64,000 nucleotides of DNA from positions 48,710 to 112,709 of the forward strand of contig JAGAOZ010000005.1 of the NCBI GenBank assembly GCA_017623505.1, in the 5' to 3' direction. Position numbers and translations under genes: made by a program. Within the stretch, counting starts at the first letter, position 1; every line of letters starts with the position of its first letter. This document shows, in pieces, positions 8,865 to 18,176 of this stretch. The notes under the pieces were generated by a model, which was not told where the DNA came from, did not search any database, and saw only the letters and a program-made list of their open reading frames with translations. The DNA is from Alistipes sp. Its GTDB lineage: Bacteria > Bacteroidota > Bacteroidia > Bacteroidales > Rikenellaceae.

Positions 8865-9534
8865 CTCGTTGATTCAGGATAGCCTCTGCGATAGTTAAAT
8901 CCACAGGCGTTGTGATTTTGATGTTTTCTCTCTCTCCCTCACTGAGCATTACCTTATAACCGGCACACTCCACCACCGAGGCATCATCGGTAAATTGTGG
9001 CTGATACTCTTGACGGTAAGCTTCGCGCAAAATCTCCGACTTGAATAGCTGTGGAGTCTGCACCAAGCGAATATCGTTGCGATTGATAATCTCCGAAGAG
9101 TCGCCTACCACTCTGCGTAACGAATCTGTTGCTCCCACCGTAGGAATCACCGCATCGTGTTGTTCAGCTTGAAGAACTAACTTGATAATCAACTTCTTGG
9201 ATGCGAGTGGACGTACAGCGTCATGTACTGCAATGTAGTCACATTCACCCTGCAGAGCCTCAATGCCACTCTTTACCGAGTGAAAACGCTCCGCTCCGCC
9301 CTGCGCTATGTGGTGTGGTGCGATGTCAAATCGTGCTGCGAGATTCTCCCATAAGGCAACATGCTCTTTAGGCAGCACAACGACAATCTCGGCCTTTGGC
9401 AATGCTTCATGGAAGGTGTTAATCGTGCGTGCCAATATGGGCTGATTTCCCAATAGCATAAACTGCTTAGGAAGTGAAGCCCCCATTCTCTGACCGGCCC
9501 CGCCGGCTACAATTATCACTCCTACCTTTGCCAT
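8848..9534 (-). CDS. ispD: 2-C-methyl-D-erythritol 4-phosphate cytidylyltransferase
   Basis: Third step of the MEP isoprenoid pathway: CTP plus methylerythritol phosphate gives CDP-methylerythritol. At 228 residues it has normal length. It shows the nucleotide-binding IVAGGAGQRMG (residues about 9-19) with the following LPKQF, HDAVRPL, and the C-terminal NIKITTPVDLTIAEAIL. Its start overlaps the end of the YhbP-like gene by 13 nt and its end overlaps the next membrane-protein gene by 17 nt. Confidence 0.95.
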   Translation of the reverse strand: MAKVGVIIVAGGAGQRMGASLPKQFMLLGNQPILARTINTFHEALPKAEIVVVLPKEHVALWENLAARFDIAPHHIAQGGAERFHSVKSGIEALQGECDYIAVHDAVRPLASKKLIIKLVLQAEQHDAVIPTVGATDSLRRVVGDSSEIINRNDIRLVQTPQLFKSEILREAYRQEYQPQFTDDASVVECAGYKVMLSEGERENIKITTPVDLTIAEAILNQRDAEEL

Positions 9535-9935
9535 ATCAGTTTCTTTCCAAAGCCGAGTGTATTATCGGTGAGTTTCAAAAAGTCGAGCTCCATGCGCCAT
9601 AGCGTCAAGTCTGCCACTAAAGCGTATGGAAATCGTTTGATGTATAGGCTTTTATCGCCAGGCAACGCCGGCTTTATTTGCCCCGTAGCTTGTAGACCTT
9701 GCACCTTGCCCACAATACGTGTCTCCAAGACTATTGAGCAGGCAACTTGTGGGTTTTGGCTGAACATCTGAGTATGCTTGGTCGTGTTGTCAGATGTAAA
9801 AATCAGTGCAGAGGACTCCTCGTCATAGGCGTAAAATAGGTTGCAACAATAAGGCATGTCGCAGTTTGTTGTGGCTAAAGTCATCACGTGGTGACGCTTT
9901 ATAAACTTGACTATCTTACTATCCGGCCCCGTCAT
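9522..9935 (-). CDS. YhbP-like split-barrel flavin-binding protein
   Basis: A 137-residue member of the pyridoxamine 5'-phosphate oxidase-like split barrel, UPF0306/YhbP type. It begins with the HHVMTLATTNCDMPYC strand pair, has FTSDNTTKHTQM and NPQVACSI, and ends with the family signature KLTDNTLGFGKKLIWQR. The biochemical role of YhbP is not established; FMN binding is inferred from the fold. It starts one nt after the M23 gene stop and overlaps ispD by 13 nt, so translation is probably coupled. Confidence 0.8.
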   Translation of the reverse strand: MTGPDSKIVKFIKRHHVMTLATTNCDMPYCCNLFYAYDEESSALIFTSDNTTKHTQMFSQNPQVACSIVLETRIVGKVQGLQATGQIKPALPGDKSLYIKRFPYALVADLTLWRMELDFLKLTDNTLGFGKKLIWQR

Positions 9936-11219
9936 TTACTTAATCACTATACTATCAACCTGTGTAATTACCTCCTTAGGAGTTTCGCCATTGAGCTCTG
10001 CAACGATGCAGTCGCGTACATACTCAAACTTCGCCTTGTTTGCTTCGCTGATAGGCTCACTTGGCTCCTGAGGAATCTTCAGAGGGTCAATTGGCGTGCC
10101 ATTCTTCCATACGCGGTAATCCAAGTGTGGTCCTGTCGATGTTCCGGTGCTGCCAACGTAACCGATAAGCTGACCCTGCTTTACGCGTGTGCCTTGCTGG
10201 ATACCCTTAGCATAACCTTTCAAGTGGAGGTAGCCTGTCATATAGCCGCCGGCGTGCTTAATCTTCAGCGTGTTACCGCCGCCGCCACCCCAGCCTTTGA
10301 ATGTTACCACGCCATCCGCTACTGCGTGTACGTGTGTACCCATTGGGGCTGCATAATCTACGCCGGTGTGTGGCTTATAGACGCGGTGAATAGGGTGTAG
10401 ACGCCTGTATGTAAATTTAGAGCTGATACGTGTGAACTTCAGTGGAGCTTTAAGCATCATTTTGCGCAATGAGCCACCGTCGTACTCCCAATATTGGAGT
10501 TTGTCGCCCTGAATGAATGGAATAGCATAGATATCCTTGCCTGCGTGGGTGAACTTCATACCCCAGACACGACCTACGCCTACAAGTTCGCCATCAACCA
10601 ACTCCTCATCATATATCACAGTGAAGGCGTCGCCCTTCTGAATACCGAAAAAGTCGATAGTCCACTGATAGATATCCTCCATGTTGGCTGCCAACTCGTA
10701 TGGCAGGCCTTCGTCCATAATTGCACCCCAAAGCGAACTCTCGATTGTTGCCGATTTGCGTTGGCGATTGAGTGTTACGGGCTTCTGTCCGAGAGTGATG
10801 CTTATCGAGTCGCCGACAAAACCGAATGTCACATAATCAGTACGTGATTTCTCATAAACCAGGTAGTCCAGATGGGTGTACTTCTTTTCGTCTACTACCG
10901 AGTCGGTGGCAACAAATGCTGTATATGGACGGTCGGGACGAAGGTCTCTCAGCGGAAAAATATCCTTAGATGCCTTGTCCAACTTGTCAATCGTTAAAGC
11001 CGATACGCCAAAGCGGTTGAGAATCTTACCCATAGACTCTCCACTACGTACTGTATCTGTGATAAGTTCGTAGTCGTCAGCCACGATATTGTATACCAAT
11101 GTAGGCTCAGGAGTTGTAGTGGTTGAGCCATTATCTTCGTTTGTTGTAGAACTCTCCGACCAACATCCCGTTGTGACGAGAGCCATAAAAGCCAGTGCGT
11201 ATAAAAAAATCTTTCTCAT
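9936..11219 (-). CDS. M23-family peptidase lipoprotein with an HxD variant motif
   Basis: A 427-residue exported protein with an SPII signal (VTTGC, Cys19), an acidic Ser/Thr linker, a LysM-like/N-terminal M23 region, and a LytM/M23 peptidase domain at about residues 275-375. Zinc-site residues His284 and Asp288 (HTGVD) and His332 (YLHLKG) are present. The usual HxH is GPHLDYRV, with His365 and Asp367, so one expected ligand is Asp. The family cuts peptidoglycan crosslinks in the periplasm. It is the first gene of a four-gene operon (M23, yhbP-like, ispD, membrane protein), driven by the consensus promoter at 11228-11260. Confidence 0.88.
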   Translation of the reverse strand: MRKIFLYALAFMALVTTGCWSESSTTNEDNGSTTTTPEPTLVYNIVADDYELITDTVRSGESMGKILNRFGVSALTIDKLDKASKDIFPLRDLRPDRPYTAFVATDSVVDEKKYTHLDYLVYEKSRTDYVTFGFVGDSISITLGQKPVTLNRQRKSATIESSLWGAIMDEGLPYELAANMEDIYQWTIDFFGIQKGDAFTVIYDEELVDGELVGVGRVWGMKFTHAGKDIYAIPFIQGDKLQYWEYDGGSLRKMMLKAPLKFTRISSKFTYRRLHPIHRVYKPHTGVDYAAPMGTHVHAVADGVVTFKGWGGGGGNTLKIKHAGGYMTGYLHLKGYAKGIQQGTRVKQGQLIGYVGSTGTSTGPHLDYRVWKNGTPIDPLKIPQEPSEPISEANKAKFEYVRDCIVAELNGETPKEVITQVDSIVIK

Positions 11220-11227
11220 CTTATAGG

Positions 11228-11260
11228 CAAAGATATAAAAAAAGTCACAAAATATTCAAA
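11228..11260 (-). promoter_or_regulatory. Bacteroidetes-type promoter of the M23-ispD operon
   Basis: On the minus strand, TTTG (11260-11257), a 21-nt spacer and TATCTTTG (11235-11228) match the consensus fully. The box ends 9 nt from the M23 ATG, so the leader would be very short. Confidence 0.75.
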
Positions 11261-11305
11261 CTTTATATACATCGTATATAAATATGTAAAAAAAACTCTT
11301 TACGG

Positions 11306-11336
11306 TTGGTTTTTCGCAAATAAATTACTATCTTTG
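11306..11336 (+). promoter_or_regulatory. Promoter of lpxK
   Basis: TTGG (11306-11309), a 19-nt spacer and a perfect -7 box TATCTTTG (11329-11336). A TTG inside this box opens the longest reading frame, which shows that the true lpxK start lies downstream at 11373 or 11400. This region and 11228-11260 form a divergent promoter pair. Confidence 0.75.
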
Positions 11337-11399
11337 AACAAATGTGTAGTTACCTGCGCTGTTTTGTGCGTAATGTGTGACGTTTTCATCCCTAATGTA

Positions 11400-12461
11400 A
11401 TGAAACTTTTGCTCAAATTTATATCACTTTTCTACTATATGGCAATATCTATTCGCCATTGGATGTTTGATTGTGGTATTCTCAAGAGTCAAAAGTTCGA
11501 TATTCCTATTATCTGCGTTGGTAATATTACTGTCGGCGGAACGGGCAAGACCCCCGTTGCCGAGATGTTGGTAGCCGCTATGAGTAAGGACTACAAAGTG
11601 GCTCTGCTCTCGCGTGGCTATGGCCGCCGTACAAGTGGTTATCTTGAGGTTAAGGCCAACTCGTCGTATCGCGATGTTGGTGACGAGCCATTGCAGATTA
11701 AGCAGAAGTTTCCGGGAGTATTGGTTGTTGTGTGTGAGCGAAGAGTGGAGGCTATCAATAAGATTCTCAAGAGCCACCCTGAGATAAACCTTATCATTAT
11801 GGATGACGGCTTCCAGCATCGTTATGTAGATGCTCGAATCAATGTCGTTGTTGTCGATTCCACCCGTCATTTCGATTCCGATAGCTACCTACCGGCAGGT
11901 ACTCTGCGTGACAAGATTTCGGCATTGCGCCGTGGTCACTACTTCATCGTGACAAAGTGTCAAGAGGCGATGTCGGAGCTGGACCAGCGTCTGTGGCGCA
12001 AGGATTTGCAGAAGTTCGCTTTCCAAAAGGTCTACTTTAGCCGTGTTGCTCACGTAACTCCTGTATCTCCTTTTGAGAGTGAGTTGGAACTTAAAGAGGG
12101 CGATAAGGTTGTTGCCATGTCGGGAATAGGTAACCCTAAAGCCTTTGTAGATGGACTCAAGCAACACTATAAAGTAGTCAAGAGTTTTAATTTCTCGGAT
12201 CATCATCGCTACACGTTGAATGATTTACAGATGGTTGCGGAGTATTTGGAGAAGCATCCGACCTTGAAGCTTATCTCTACGGAGAAGGATGTGGTTAAGT
12301 TCCGTCTTAGTCGTCGTGTTCCCGAAACTATCCGCCAAAAACTCTTCTATATCCCTATGCGTTTGGAGTTCTTGGAGGGCTCGGATCCCGATTTTGTTAA
12401 GACGATACGTGAGGATTTGGCAGGAAAAATGGATTTTGATGATTTGCCAGCATTGAAGTAA
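11400..12461 (+). CDS. lpxK: Tetraacyldisaccharide 4'-kinase LpxK
   Basis: Phosphorylates the 4' position of the lipid A disaccharide precursor at the inner membrane. The start at 11400 gives 353 residues and the standard opening: a membrane-associated helix (KLLLKFISLFYYMAISI), GILKS, then the P-loop GNITVGGTGKTP (about residues 41-52). MDDGFQHR, HYFIVTKCQ and STEKDVVKF are family motifs. An in-frame ATG at 11373 would add nine residues. The TTG at 11334 falls inside the promoter and is rejected. The ssb gene follows after 23 nt and is probably co-transcribed. Confidence 0.93.
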   Translation: MKLLLKFISLFYYMAISIRHWMFDCGILKSQKFDIPIICVGNITVGGTGKTPVAEMLVAAMSKDYKVALLSRGYGRRTSGYLEVKANSSYRDVGDEPLQIKQKFPGVLVVVCERRVEAINKILKSHPEINLIIMDDGFQHRYVDARINVVVVDSTRHFDSDSYLPAGTLRDKISALRRGHYFIVTKCQEAMSELDQRLWRKDLQKFAFQKVYFSRVAHVTPVSPFESELELKEGDKVVAMSGIGNPKAFVDGLKQHYKVVKSFNFSDHHRYTLNDLQMVAEYLEKHPTLKLISTEKDVVKFRLSRRVPETIRQKLFYIPMRLEFLEGSDPDFVKTIREDLAGKMDFDDLPALK

Positions 12462-12484
12462 CTTGAAATTTAATACGTAATGAT

Positions 12485-12931
12485 ATGATAAACAAAGTAA
12501 TTTTAGTAGGAAATGTAGGCTTGGACCCTGAGATTAGAACTTTGGAGTCAGGCGTAAAATATGCCAGAGTGCGTTTGGCAACAACCGAACGTATCTACGA
12601 CAGACAGACAAACGAGAGTAAGGAGTATACCGAGTGGCATACCGTATCGTTGTGGCGCGGTTTGGCAGAGGTTGTCGATAAGTATGTACGTAAGGGTAGT
12701 CAGCTCTATATCGAGGGCCGCCTGCGTACCCGTGAGTGGACCGATAAGGATAATATCAAACGTTATACAACTGAGATTATCGCTGACGATATGAAACTCT
12801 TGGGTCGTCGTCCGGACTCGCAGGAGGGCGCTTCTGCTGTTCAGCCTGCGGCTCAGCCTATGGCAGTATCAGAGCCAAAGCCTGTGTCTGTACCAAAGGT
12901 TGAGGAGGACCCAGATGATATGCCATTCTAA
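12485..12931 (+). CDS. ssb: Single-stranded DNA-binding protein
   Basis: A 148-residue SSB with an N-terminal OB fold (about residues 1-105, including NKVILVGNVG, WHTVSLWRGLAE and GSQLYIEGRL). A Pro/Ala/Gln-rich linker and the acidic C-terminal tip DPDDMPF that recruits repair and replication proteins follow. It forms tetramers on ssDNA during replication, recombination and repair. It is followed by a 36-nt perfect palindrome that separates it from the convergent dCMP deaminase gene. Confidence 0.96.
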   Translation: MINKVILVGNVGLDPEIRTLESGVKYARVRLATTERIYDRQTNESKEYTEWHTVSLWRGLAEVVDKYVRKGSQLYIEGRLRTREWTDKDNIKRYTTEIIADDMKLLGRRPDSQEGASAVQPAAQPMAVSEPKPVSVPKVEEDPDDMPF

Positions 12932-12952
12932 GGGGATGGTGTTGAGTGTAAC

Positions 12953-12988
12953 ATAAGAGGGATAAGTCGGCCGACTTATCCCTCTTAT
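12953..12988. terminator. Perfect 36-nt palindrome between ssb and the dCMP deaminase gene
   Basis: Two perfectly complementary 18-nt arms (12953-12970 and 12971-12988) meet at CGGCCG without a loop base. It lies between two convergent genes, so it most likely works as a bidirectional terminator, but neither side has a strong T run. It could be a cruciform or a protein site instead. Confidence 0.6.
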
Positions 12989-13008
12989 TGTATCGTATTA
13001 CTCGAAAC

Positions 13009-13443
13009 CTATTCGTCTAAAGCGCGCTTTGTGCACTCTATACCGACACGTCGCAAAAGCTCTAAGCCCTCCTCCGAGCGGTAGTCATCAACATAGACAA
13101 CACGCTTTATACCCGCCTGAATTATCAGTTTTGAGCACTCGATGCAAGGTGCAGCAGTGATGTATAGTGTCGAGCCGTCGCAGTTATTGGCAGACTTTGC
13201 CACCTTTGTTATGGCATTTGCCTCAGCATGCAGTACGTATGGTTTTGTCTTACCCATATCGTCCTCGCATATATTCTCAAAGCCCGATGGTGTGCCATTA
13301 TATCCATCCGAGATAATCATCTTATCCTTCACGATAAGGGCTCCGACCTTTCTGCGTACGCAGTATGAGTTCTCTGCCCAGATGCGTGCCATCTGCAGAT
13401 AACGAACATCTAACTGTCGCTGTTTCTCCTCTTGATAACCCAT
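13009..13443 (-). CDS. dCMP deaminase (ComEB/Dcd2 family)
   Basis: A 144-residue zinc-dependent cytidine/deoxycytidylate deaminase. The catalytic HAE is at His72-Glu74 and the zinc cysteines are at PCIEC (Cys100, Cys103), with VDDYRSEEG near the C-terminus. An upstream Cys-containing loop (YCVRRKVGALIV, GYNGTPSGF) matches deoxycytidylate deaminases that make dUMP for thymidylate synthesis. It starts 25 nt after the secA stop and is likely on the secA transcript, ending at the 12953-12988 palindrome. Confidence 0.92.
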   Translation of the reverse strand: MGYQEEKQRQLDVRYLQMARIWAENSYCVRRKVGALIVKDKMIISDGYNGTPSGFENICEDDMGKTKPYVLHAEANAITKVAKSANNCDGSTLYITAAPCIECSKLIIQAGIKRVVYVDDYRSEEGLELLRRVGIECTKRALDE

Positions 13444-13468
13444 AGCTTGAATAGACGTTTTCTATTTG

Positions 13469-16400
13469 TTACAGACCTCTGCCGTGGCAGTTCTTGTATT
13501 TCTTACCGCTACCGCATGGGCAAGGCTCGTTTCTGCCGACCTTCTTCTCAACCTTCACAGGAGCAGCCTTACCCTTGTCACCCTGACCTGCTGCTGCGGC
13601 AGCTGCCATACGTGACGCCTGGAGCTTATTAACATCAACCTTTGGCTTGCTTTGCTGCTGTTGCTGAAGTGTCTCGGCGTTTGTTCCATTGACGTGGATA
13701 TACGCCTTGTTCAGTATAGCAAGTGTATCCTTATTTACCTTATCCAACATTGCAGAGAAGAGGTTGTATGACTCCAACTTATAGATAAGCAATGGGTCCT
13801 TCTGCTCGTATGTTGCATTCTGGACGCTATGACGCAAATCGTCCATCTCGCGCAAGTGCTCACGCCAAGCGTCGTCAATAGTGGTAAACATAGCAATCTT
13901 TGAGAATGCCTTGAATACCTCTGCGCCATCTGTCTCCTTACACTTCAACAGATTTACAGGAACGTTGAATCCGAGGTGACCGTCTGTGATAGGGAAGAAC
14001 ATACGACGGTCGAGATTGTCAGCTTGCTCGGCATATACCCTCTGCATTGTAGGGCGTATCACGTCGGCAATGCTCTTTGCGCGTCGAGCATAGAGATTGC
14101 GTAAATCCTCTACGATTAACTCTACCAACTCCTGTGGCTGCTTCGATGAGTAGGTCTGCTCGTCGAATGATGGCTGAAGAGCAACGTCACGAATCAAATC
14201 GAAAGAGAATGACTCGAAGTCCCAACCCTCATGATTCTCAACGAACTTATTTGCGAAGTCGTACATTACATTATTCAAGTCTATCTCGATGCGCTCACCA
14301 TAAAGAGCGTGGCGACGACGTGTGTAGATAACCTCACGCTGTGAGTTCATTACATCATCGTACTCCAACAGACGCTTACGTACTCCGAAATGGTTCTCCT
14401 CGACACGCTTCTGTGCACGCTCGATAGCCTTAGTCATCATACCGGCCTGGATTACCTCGCCCTCTTTGATACCCATCTTATCCATCAAAGCAGCAATACG
14501 AGCCGAACCGAACAGACGCATCAACTGGTCCTCCAACGATACATAGAACTGTGAAGAACCTGGGTCACCCTGACGTCCGGCACGACCGCGCAGCTGTCTA
14601 TCGACACGACGGCTCTCATGACGCTCTGTACCGATGATAGCCAAACCTCCGGCCTGCTTAACCTCCTCGGTCAGCTTAATATCGGTACCACGACCCGCCA
14701 TGTTGGTAGCGATTGTTACCTGACCGGCGCGACCTGCCTCGGCAACAATCTGTGCCTCCAACTGGTGCTGCTTAGCATTCAATACGTTGTGCTTGATTCC
14801 GCGCAGCTTCAACATACGGCTCAGCAGCTCCGAAATCTCGACAGATGTTGTTCCGACCAAAACAGGACGTTTAGCCTCCACCAATCGTATAACCTCCTCG
14901 ATTACAGCATTATATTTCTCACGGGCAGTCTTATAGACTAAATCCTGGCGGTCATCACGTATCACAGGACGGTTTGTTGGGATAACCACAACATCCAACT
15001 TATAGATGTTCCAGAACTCTGATGCCTCAGTCTCTGCCGTACCGGTCATACCTGCAAGTTTGTGATACATACGGAAGTAGTTCTGGAGAGTAATTGTTGC
15101 AAAGGTCTGTGTAGCAGCCTCTACCTTTACACGCTCCTTAGCCTCAATTGCCTGGTGCAAACCGTCAGAGTAGCGTCGTCCGTCAAGGATACGACCCGTC
15201 TGCTCATCGACGATTTTTACCTTGTTGTCCATCACGACGTACTCTACATCCTTCTCGAACATTGAGTAAGCCTTCAAAAGCTGATTGACAGTATGTACGC
15301 GCTCCGACTTAATAGAGTAGTCGTTAATCAGAGCATCCTTCTTCTGCAACTTCTCCTCAGCCGAAAGTCCCTGCTTCTCCAACTCGGCTACCTCAGAGCC
15401 AATGTCAGGCAAGACGAAGAAGCCCTCCTCGTTGAAATACTTAGACAATATCTCGTGTCCCTTGTCGGTGAGCTCTACCGAGTTCATCTTCTCGTCGATG
15501 ATGAAGAATAGCTCATCGGTAATCTCAGGCATACGGCGGTTATTGTCCTGCATATATGTATTCTCAGTCTTCTGGAACTGTACCTTTACGCCGGGCTCCG
15601 AGAGGAACTTAATCAGTGGCTTATACTTAGGCAGACCCTTATGAGCACGATAGAGCAAGAAACCACCTTCGTCGGTCTTACCCTCGCCGAAGAGCTTACG
15701 TGACTCGGCAACCAGAGTTGTCACCATATTCTTCTGCAAGCTGTAAAGGTGCTCGATGGCTGGGCGATAGTTCTCGAACATCTGGTCATCACCCTTAGGT
15801 ACAGGACCTGAGATAATCAGTGGCGTACGAGCATCGTCAATCAAAACAGAATCGACCTCATCGACAATTGCGTAGTGGTGCTTGCGCTGCACCAAGTCCT
15901 TTGGCGAAGAGGCCATATTGTCACGCAGGTAGTCAAAACCGTACTCGTTGTTTGTTCCGAATGTGATATCTGCCAAATATGCCTTACGACGTGCATCAGA
16001 GTTTGGCTGGTGCTTATCGATACAATCTACCGACAATCCGTGGAACTCATACATAGGACCCATCCACTCCGAGTCACGACGAGCCAGGTAGTCATTCACT
16101 GTCACTACGTGAACACCCTTGCGAGCCAGAGCGTTAAGGAATACAGGGAGTGTAGCTACGAGAGTCTTACCCTCACCGGTTGCCATCTCCGAGATTTTAC
16201 CCTTGTGCAACACAACACCACCGAAGAGCTGTACATCGTAGTGTACCATCTCCCACTTTAGGTCATTTCCACCTGCTGTCCAGTGCGTTGCGTAGATAGC
16301 CTTGTCGCCCTCAATAGTAACAAAATCCTTCGTTGCGGCCAAATCTCTATCGAAGTCGTTAGCCGTTACAACAACACTCTCATTCTCGGTGAAACGACGA

Positions 16401-16762
16401 GCTGTATCCTTCATAATGGCGAAAGCCTCAGGCAGAATCTCGTCCAACACCTGCTCAATCTTCTCGTCAATACGCTTTGTTGTCTGGTCAATATCCTTAG
16501 AAATCTTCTCCTTCTCTGAAAGGGTAGTTTCGGCCAACTCCAGTTTAGCTTTCTGCTCAACGATATGAGCCTCGTCATCGGCAATGAAGTCGGCGATTTT
16601 CTTCATAAGTGCTGCGCTTCTTGCACGCAACTCGTCATTCGACAAAGCCTTGATAGAAGGGTAGACGTCTCTAACCTTCTGTACGTATGGCTCAATCTCC
16701 TTACGGTCTTTCTCGGCTTTAGAGCCAAAGAAAAGTTTGATAATCTTACTTAAAAAGTCCAT
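13469..16762 (-). CDS. secA: Preprotein translocase ATPase SecA
   Basis: The ATPase motor of the Sec pathway, in the cytoplasm and at the inner membrane. At 1,097 residues it is longer than E. coli SecA (901). Part of the excess is an N-terminal Lys/Glu-rich helical insertion at about residues 60-115, which pushes Walker A (GEGKT) to residues 196-200. It has the [19 protein letters not shown] Walker B region, the GRGTDIKL motif, the [12 protein letters not shown] arginine-finger region and a C-terminal zinc-binding tail [14 protein letters not shown]. The insertions are typical of Bacteroidetes SecA. It is transcribed from the promoter at 16800-16831 and is followed by the dCMP deaminase gene. 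Confidence 0.97.
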   Translation of the reverse strand: MDFLSKIIKLFFGSKAEKDRKEIEPYVQKVRDVYPSIKALSNDELRARSAALMKKIADFIADDEAHIVEQKAKLELAETTLSEKEKISKDIDQTTKRIDEKIEQVLDEILPEAFAIMKDTARRFTENESVVVTANDFDRDLAATKDFVTIEGDKAIYATHWTAGGNDLKWEMVHYDVQLFGGVVLHKGKISEMATGEGKTLVATLPVFLNALARKGVHVVTVNDYLARRDSEWMGPMYEFHGLSVDCIDKHQPNSDARRKAYLADITFGTNNEYGFDYLRDNMASSPKDLVQRKHHYAIVDEVDSVLIDDARTPLIISGPVPKGDDQMFENYRPAIEHLYSLQKNMVTTLVAESRKLFGEGKTDEGGFLLYRAHKGLPKYKPLIKFLSEPGVKVQFQKTENTYMQDNNRRMPEITDELFFIIDEKMNSVELTDKGHEILSKYFNEEGFFVLPDIGSEVAELEKQGLSAEEKLQKKDALINDYSIKSERVHTVNQLLKAYSMFEKDVEYVVMDNKVKIVDEQTGRILDGRRYSDGLHQAIEAKERVKVEAATQTFATITLQNYFRMYHKLAGMTGTAETEASEFWNIYKLDVVVIPTNRPVIRDDRQDLVYKTAREKYNAVIEEVIRLVEAKRPVLVGTTSVEISELLSRMLKLRGIKHNVLNAKQHQLEAQIVAEAGRAGQVTIATNMAGRGTDIKLTEEVKQAGGLAIIGTERHESRRVDRQLRGRAGRQGDPGSSQFYVSLEDQLMRLFGSARIAALMDKMGIKEGEVIQAGMMTKAIERAQKRVEENHFGVRKRLLEYDDVMNSQREVIYTRRRHALYGERIEIDLNNVMYDFANKFVENHEGWDFESFSFDLIRDVALQPSFDEQTYSSKQPQELVELIVEDLRNLYARRAKSIADVIRPTMQRVYAEQADNLDRRMFFPITDGHLGFNVPVNLLKCKETDGAEVFKAFSKIAMFTTIDDAWREHLREMDDLRHSVQNATYEQKDPLLIYKLESYNLFSAMLDKVNKDTLAILNKAYIHVNGTNAETLQQQQQSKPKVDVNKLQASRMAAAAAAGQGDKGKAAPVKVEKKVGRNEPCPCGSGKKYKNCHGRGL

Positions 16763-16799
16763 ATAAATCTTTTTTTGCTATTTTTTCATATAAATCCTA

Positions 16800-16831
16800 C
16801 AAATATAGGAATTAATCGTGACGTATGCAAG
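16800..16831 (-). promoter_or_regulatory. Promoter of secA
   Basis: On the minus strand, CTTG (16831-16828), a 20-nt spacer and a perfect -7 box TATATTTG (16807-16800). Transcription would begin near 16793, about 31 nt before the secA ATG. Confidence 0.65.
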
Positions 16832-16870
16832 TGCAAGAGCGATATTAACTATATTTGTAACGTTATGATA

Positions 16871-17824
16871 TTATGGTGTTTGCTCTTGTCTGTTTTTGGC
16901 TTTTTCTTCCTCCATTTTTATCCAACGCGCTACGGGGCACTCCTCACATCGCTTGTTGCGGCAATATTCGAACGAGAGTTGCAGCAGAGCCTGGCTGTCA
17001 AAAGCACTCTTTGCCAGTGGCCCATAGCTGTTCCATTGCTTTATGACAGAGTTCTGCTCGGCAGGTATCTTCTCAAGCAGTGTCAAAGCTCTGGAGCGTA
17101 ACTCTTCGCTATTGATGTATGAGCCGTATGCAAACTGCATCTGTACAACAAGATTGATAGCCAACAGGTCGGTCTTGGTGCGGCCCATTCGCTTGGTTAC
17201 CTCTGGTGAGGAGTTTGCTGGCGTATAATGCGTGAGCCAATAAGGCTGCGTCTCCACCGAGAATAGCTGATATACATCTTCGGGCGTGCGACAATTCAGG
17301 ATATGGTCCATTATGTTGTTGGTATGCTCAAAGAAGGTTGTCATCTGTGAAAGACGCAATATAGGGTGATTGTTGGGGTATATGCTTCTTAGCTTCCACT
17401 CGTTGGTGCGCATCGGCTCAATGCCATATTTGGTCGAGAGGTAGTGATAATCTCGTTTCAGATTAAGTATATACTCATCGTGCTTATATAGCTCCAACAA
17501 ACCCGACGTGCCGATATACAACGCTTCGATATTCTTTGGATTCTTCCTTTCGCGGAGTATTATCGAGTAGGGAACTTTGTTCGCAAGGGTGGTGAATGCC
17601 TCCTTGTTATCCATACCACCCAACGTGCGCAACAACATCGTGTAGAATGTCTGAGGCCACGCCTTGCGGTTCTGCTCCAGGAAGTTATGTATATCTTGAT
17701 TTTTACGCTGCAAGCGTTCATAACCCAACGAGGTGTATATCGAGGCACGACGCATCGCGCCCAGAGTATTTAGAAATGCTCCGCACGCGTAATATGACGC
17801 ACCTTGTTTAAGTCGATTATACAT
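16871..17824 (-). CDS. DUF2851-family protein lacking the usual N-terminal region
   Basis: A 317-residue protein that aligns in outline with the C-terminal three quarters of DUF2851 (usual length about 420 in Bacteroidetes). Shared blocks are a tryptophan and LLRTLG region, a GLLE segment, IRLSQM-like ILRLSQM, SAFDSQALLQL, and the cysteine set C-x4-C-x2-C near the C-terminus (EYCRNKRCEECP). The first 100 or so residues of the family, containing the GNVEIH and ILHVV motifs, are missing. The frame upstream reaches a stop within 23 codons with no start, and sufT lies directly upstream, so the missing part is not nearby. The function of the family is unknown. It is the last gene of the lptD-to-sufT operon. 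Confidence 0.7.
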   Translation of the reverse strand: MYNRLKQGASYYACGAFLNTLGAMRRASIYTSLGYERLQRKNQDIHNFLEQNRKAWPQTFYTMLLRTLGGMDNKEAFTTLANKVPYSIILRERKNPKNIEALYIGTSGLLELYKHDEYILNLKRDYHYLSTKYGIEPMRTNEWKLRSIYPNNHPILRLSQMTTFFEHTNNIMDHILNCRTPEDVYQLFSVETQPYWLTHYTPANSSPEVTKRMGRTKTDLLAINLVVQMQFAYGSYINSEELRSRALTLLEKIPAEQNSVIKQWNSYGPLAKSAFDSQALLQLSFEYCRNKRCEECPVARWIKMEEEKAKNRQEQTP

Positions 17825-17844
17825 CTTGTTGTTCTTGTATGGTT

Positions 17845-18165
17845 TTACAATAGGTTTAACTCCAATAACGCCTCTTCGCTCATCATGCTCTTATCCCATG
17901 GTGGCTCAAATGTAAGCATTATATTGACCCGCTCTACGCCCTTGATTTTTTTGACTTGTGTGTTTATATCATCGAGCAGCATATCTGCCATAGGGCAGTT
18001 TGGTGCCGTGAGTGTCATCTTGATATTTGCAACACCCTCTGGTTCGTAGTCAATCTCATATATCAGGCCCAAATCATAAATATTGACGGGAATCTCAGGG
18101 TCATATATATTCTTCAGAGTCAATACTATTTGGTGCTCAACCTCTAAAATCTCTGCTGGTGTCAT
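17845..18165 (-). CDS. sufT: SufT-like iron-sulfur assembly protein (MIP18/DUF59 family)
   Basis: A 106-residue single-domain MIP18/DUF59 protein. It has IYDPEIPVNIYDLGLIY (the DPE-I/V-x-DLGL signature) and TAPNCPMADML with the conserved Cys, then GVERVNIML and FEPPW. The family helps mature or transfer Fe-S clusters as part of, or beside, the SUF system. It starts 11 nt after sufE stops, which supports an Fe-S role. No sufBCD or sufS is in the window. Confidence 0.88.
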   Translation of the reverse strand: MTPAEILEVEHQIVLTLKNIYDPEIPVNIYDLGLIYEIDYEPEGVANIKMTLTAPNCPMADMLLDDINTQVKKIKGVERVNIMLTFEPPWDKSMMSEEALLELNLL

Positions 18166-18176
18166 CTCTTTAATAT

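Noticed and set aside
11334-11399. TTG start extending LpxK by 22 residues
   Set aside because: The TTG is inside the -7 promoter box, so it would not be transcribed.
16850-16857. Plus-strand -7-like TATATTTG upstream of the DUF2851 gene's 3' end
   Set aside because: No -33 element at 19-21 nt and no plus-strand gene downstream; probably chance in AT-rich sequence.
16871-17844. Frameshift explanation for the short DUF2851 gene
   Set aside because: The upstream frame reaches a stop within 23 codons and sufT lies directly upstream, so no displaced N-terminal part exists here.
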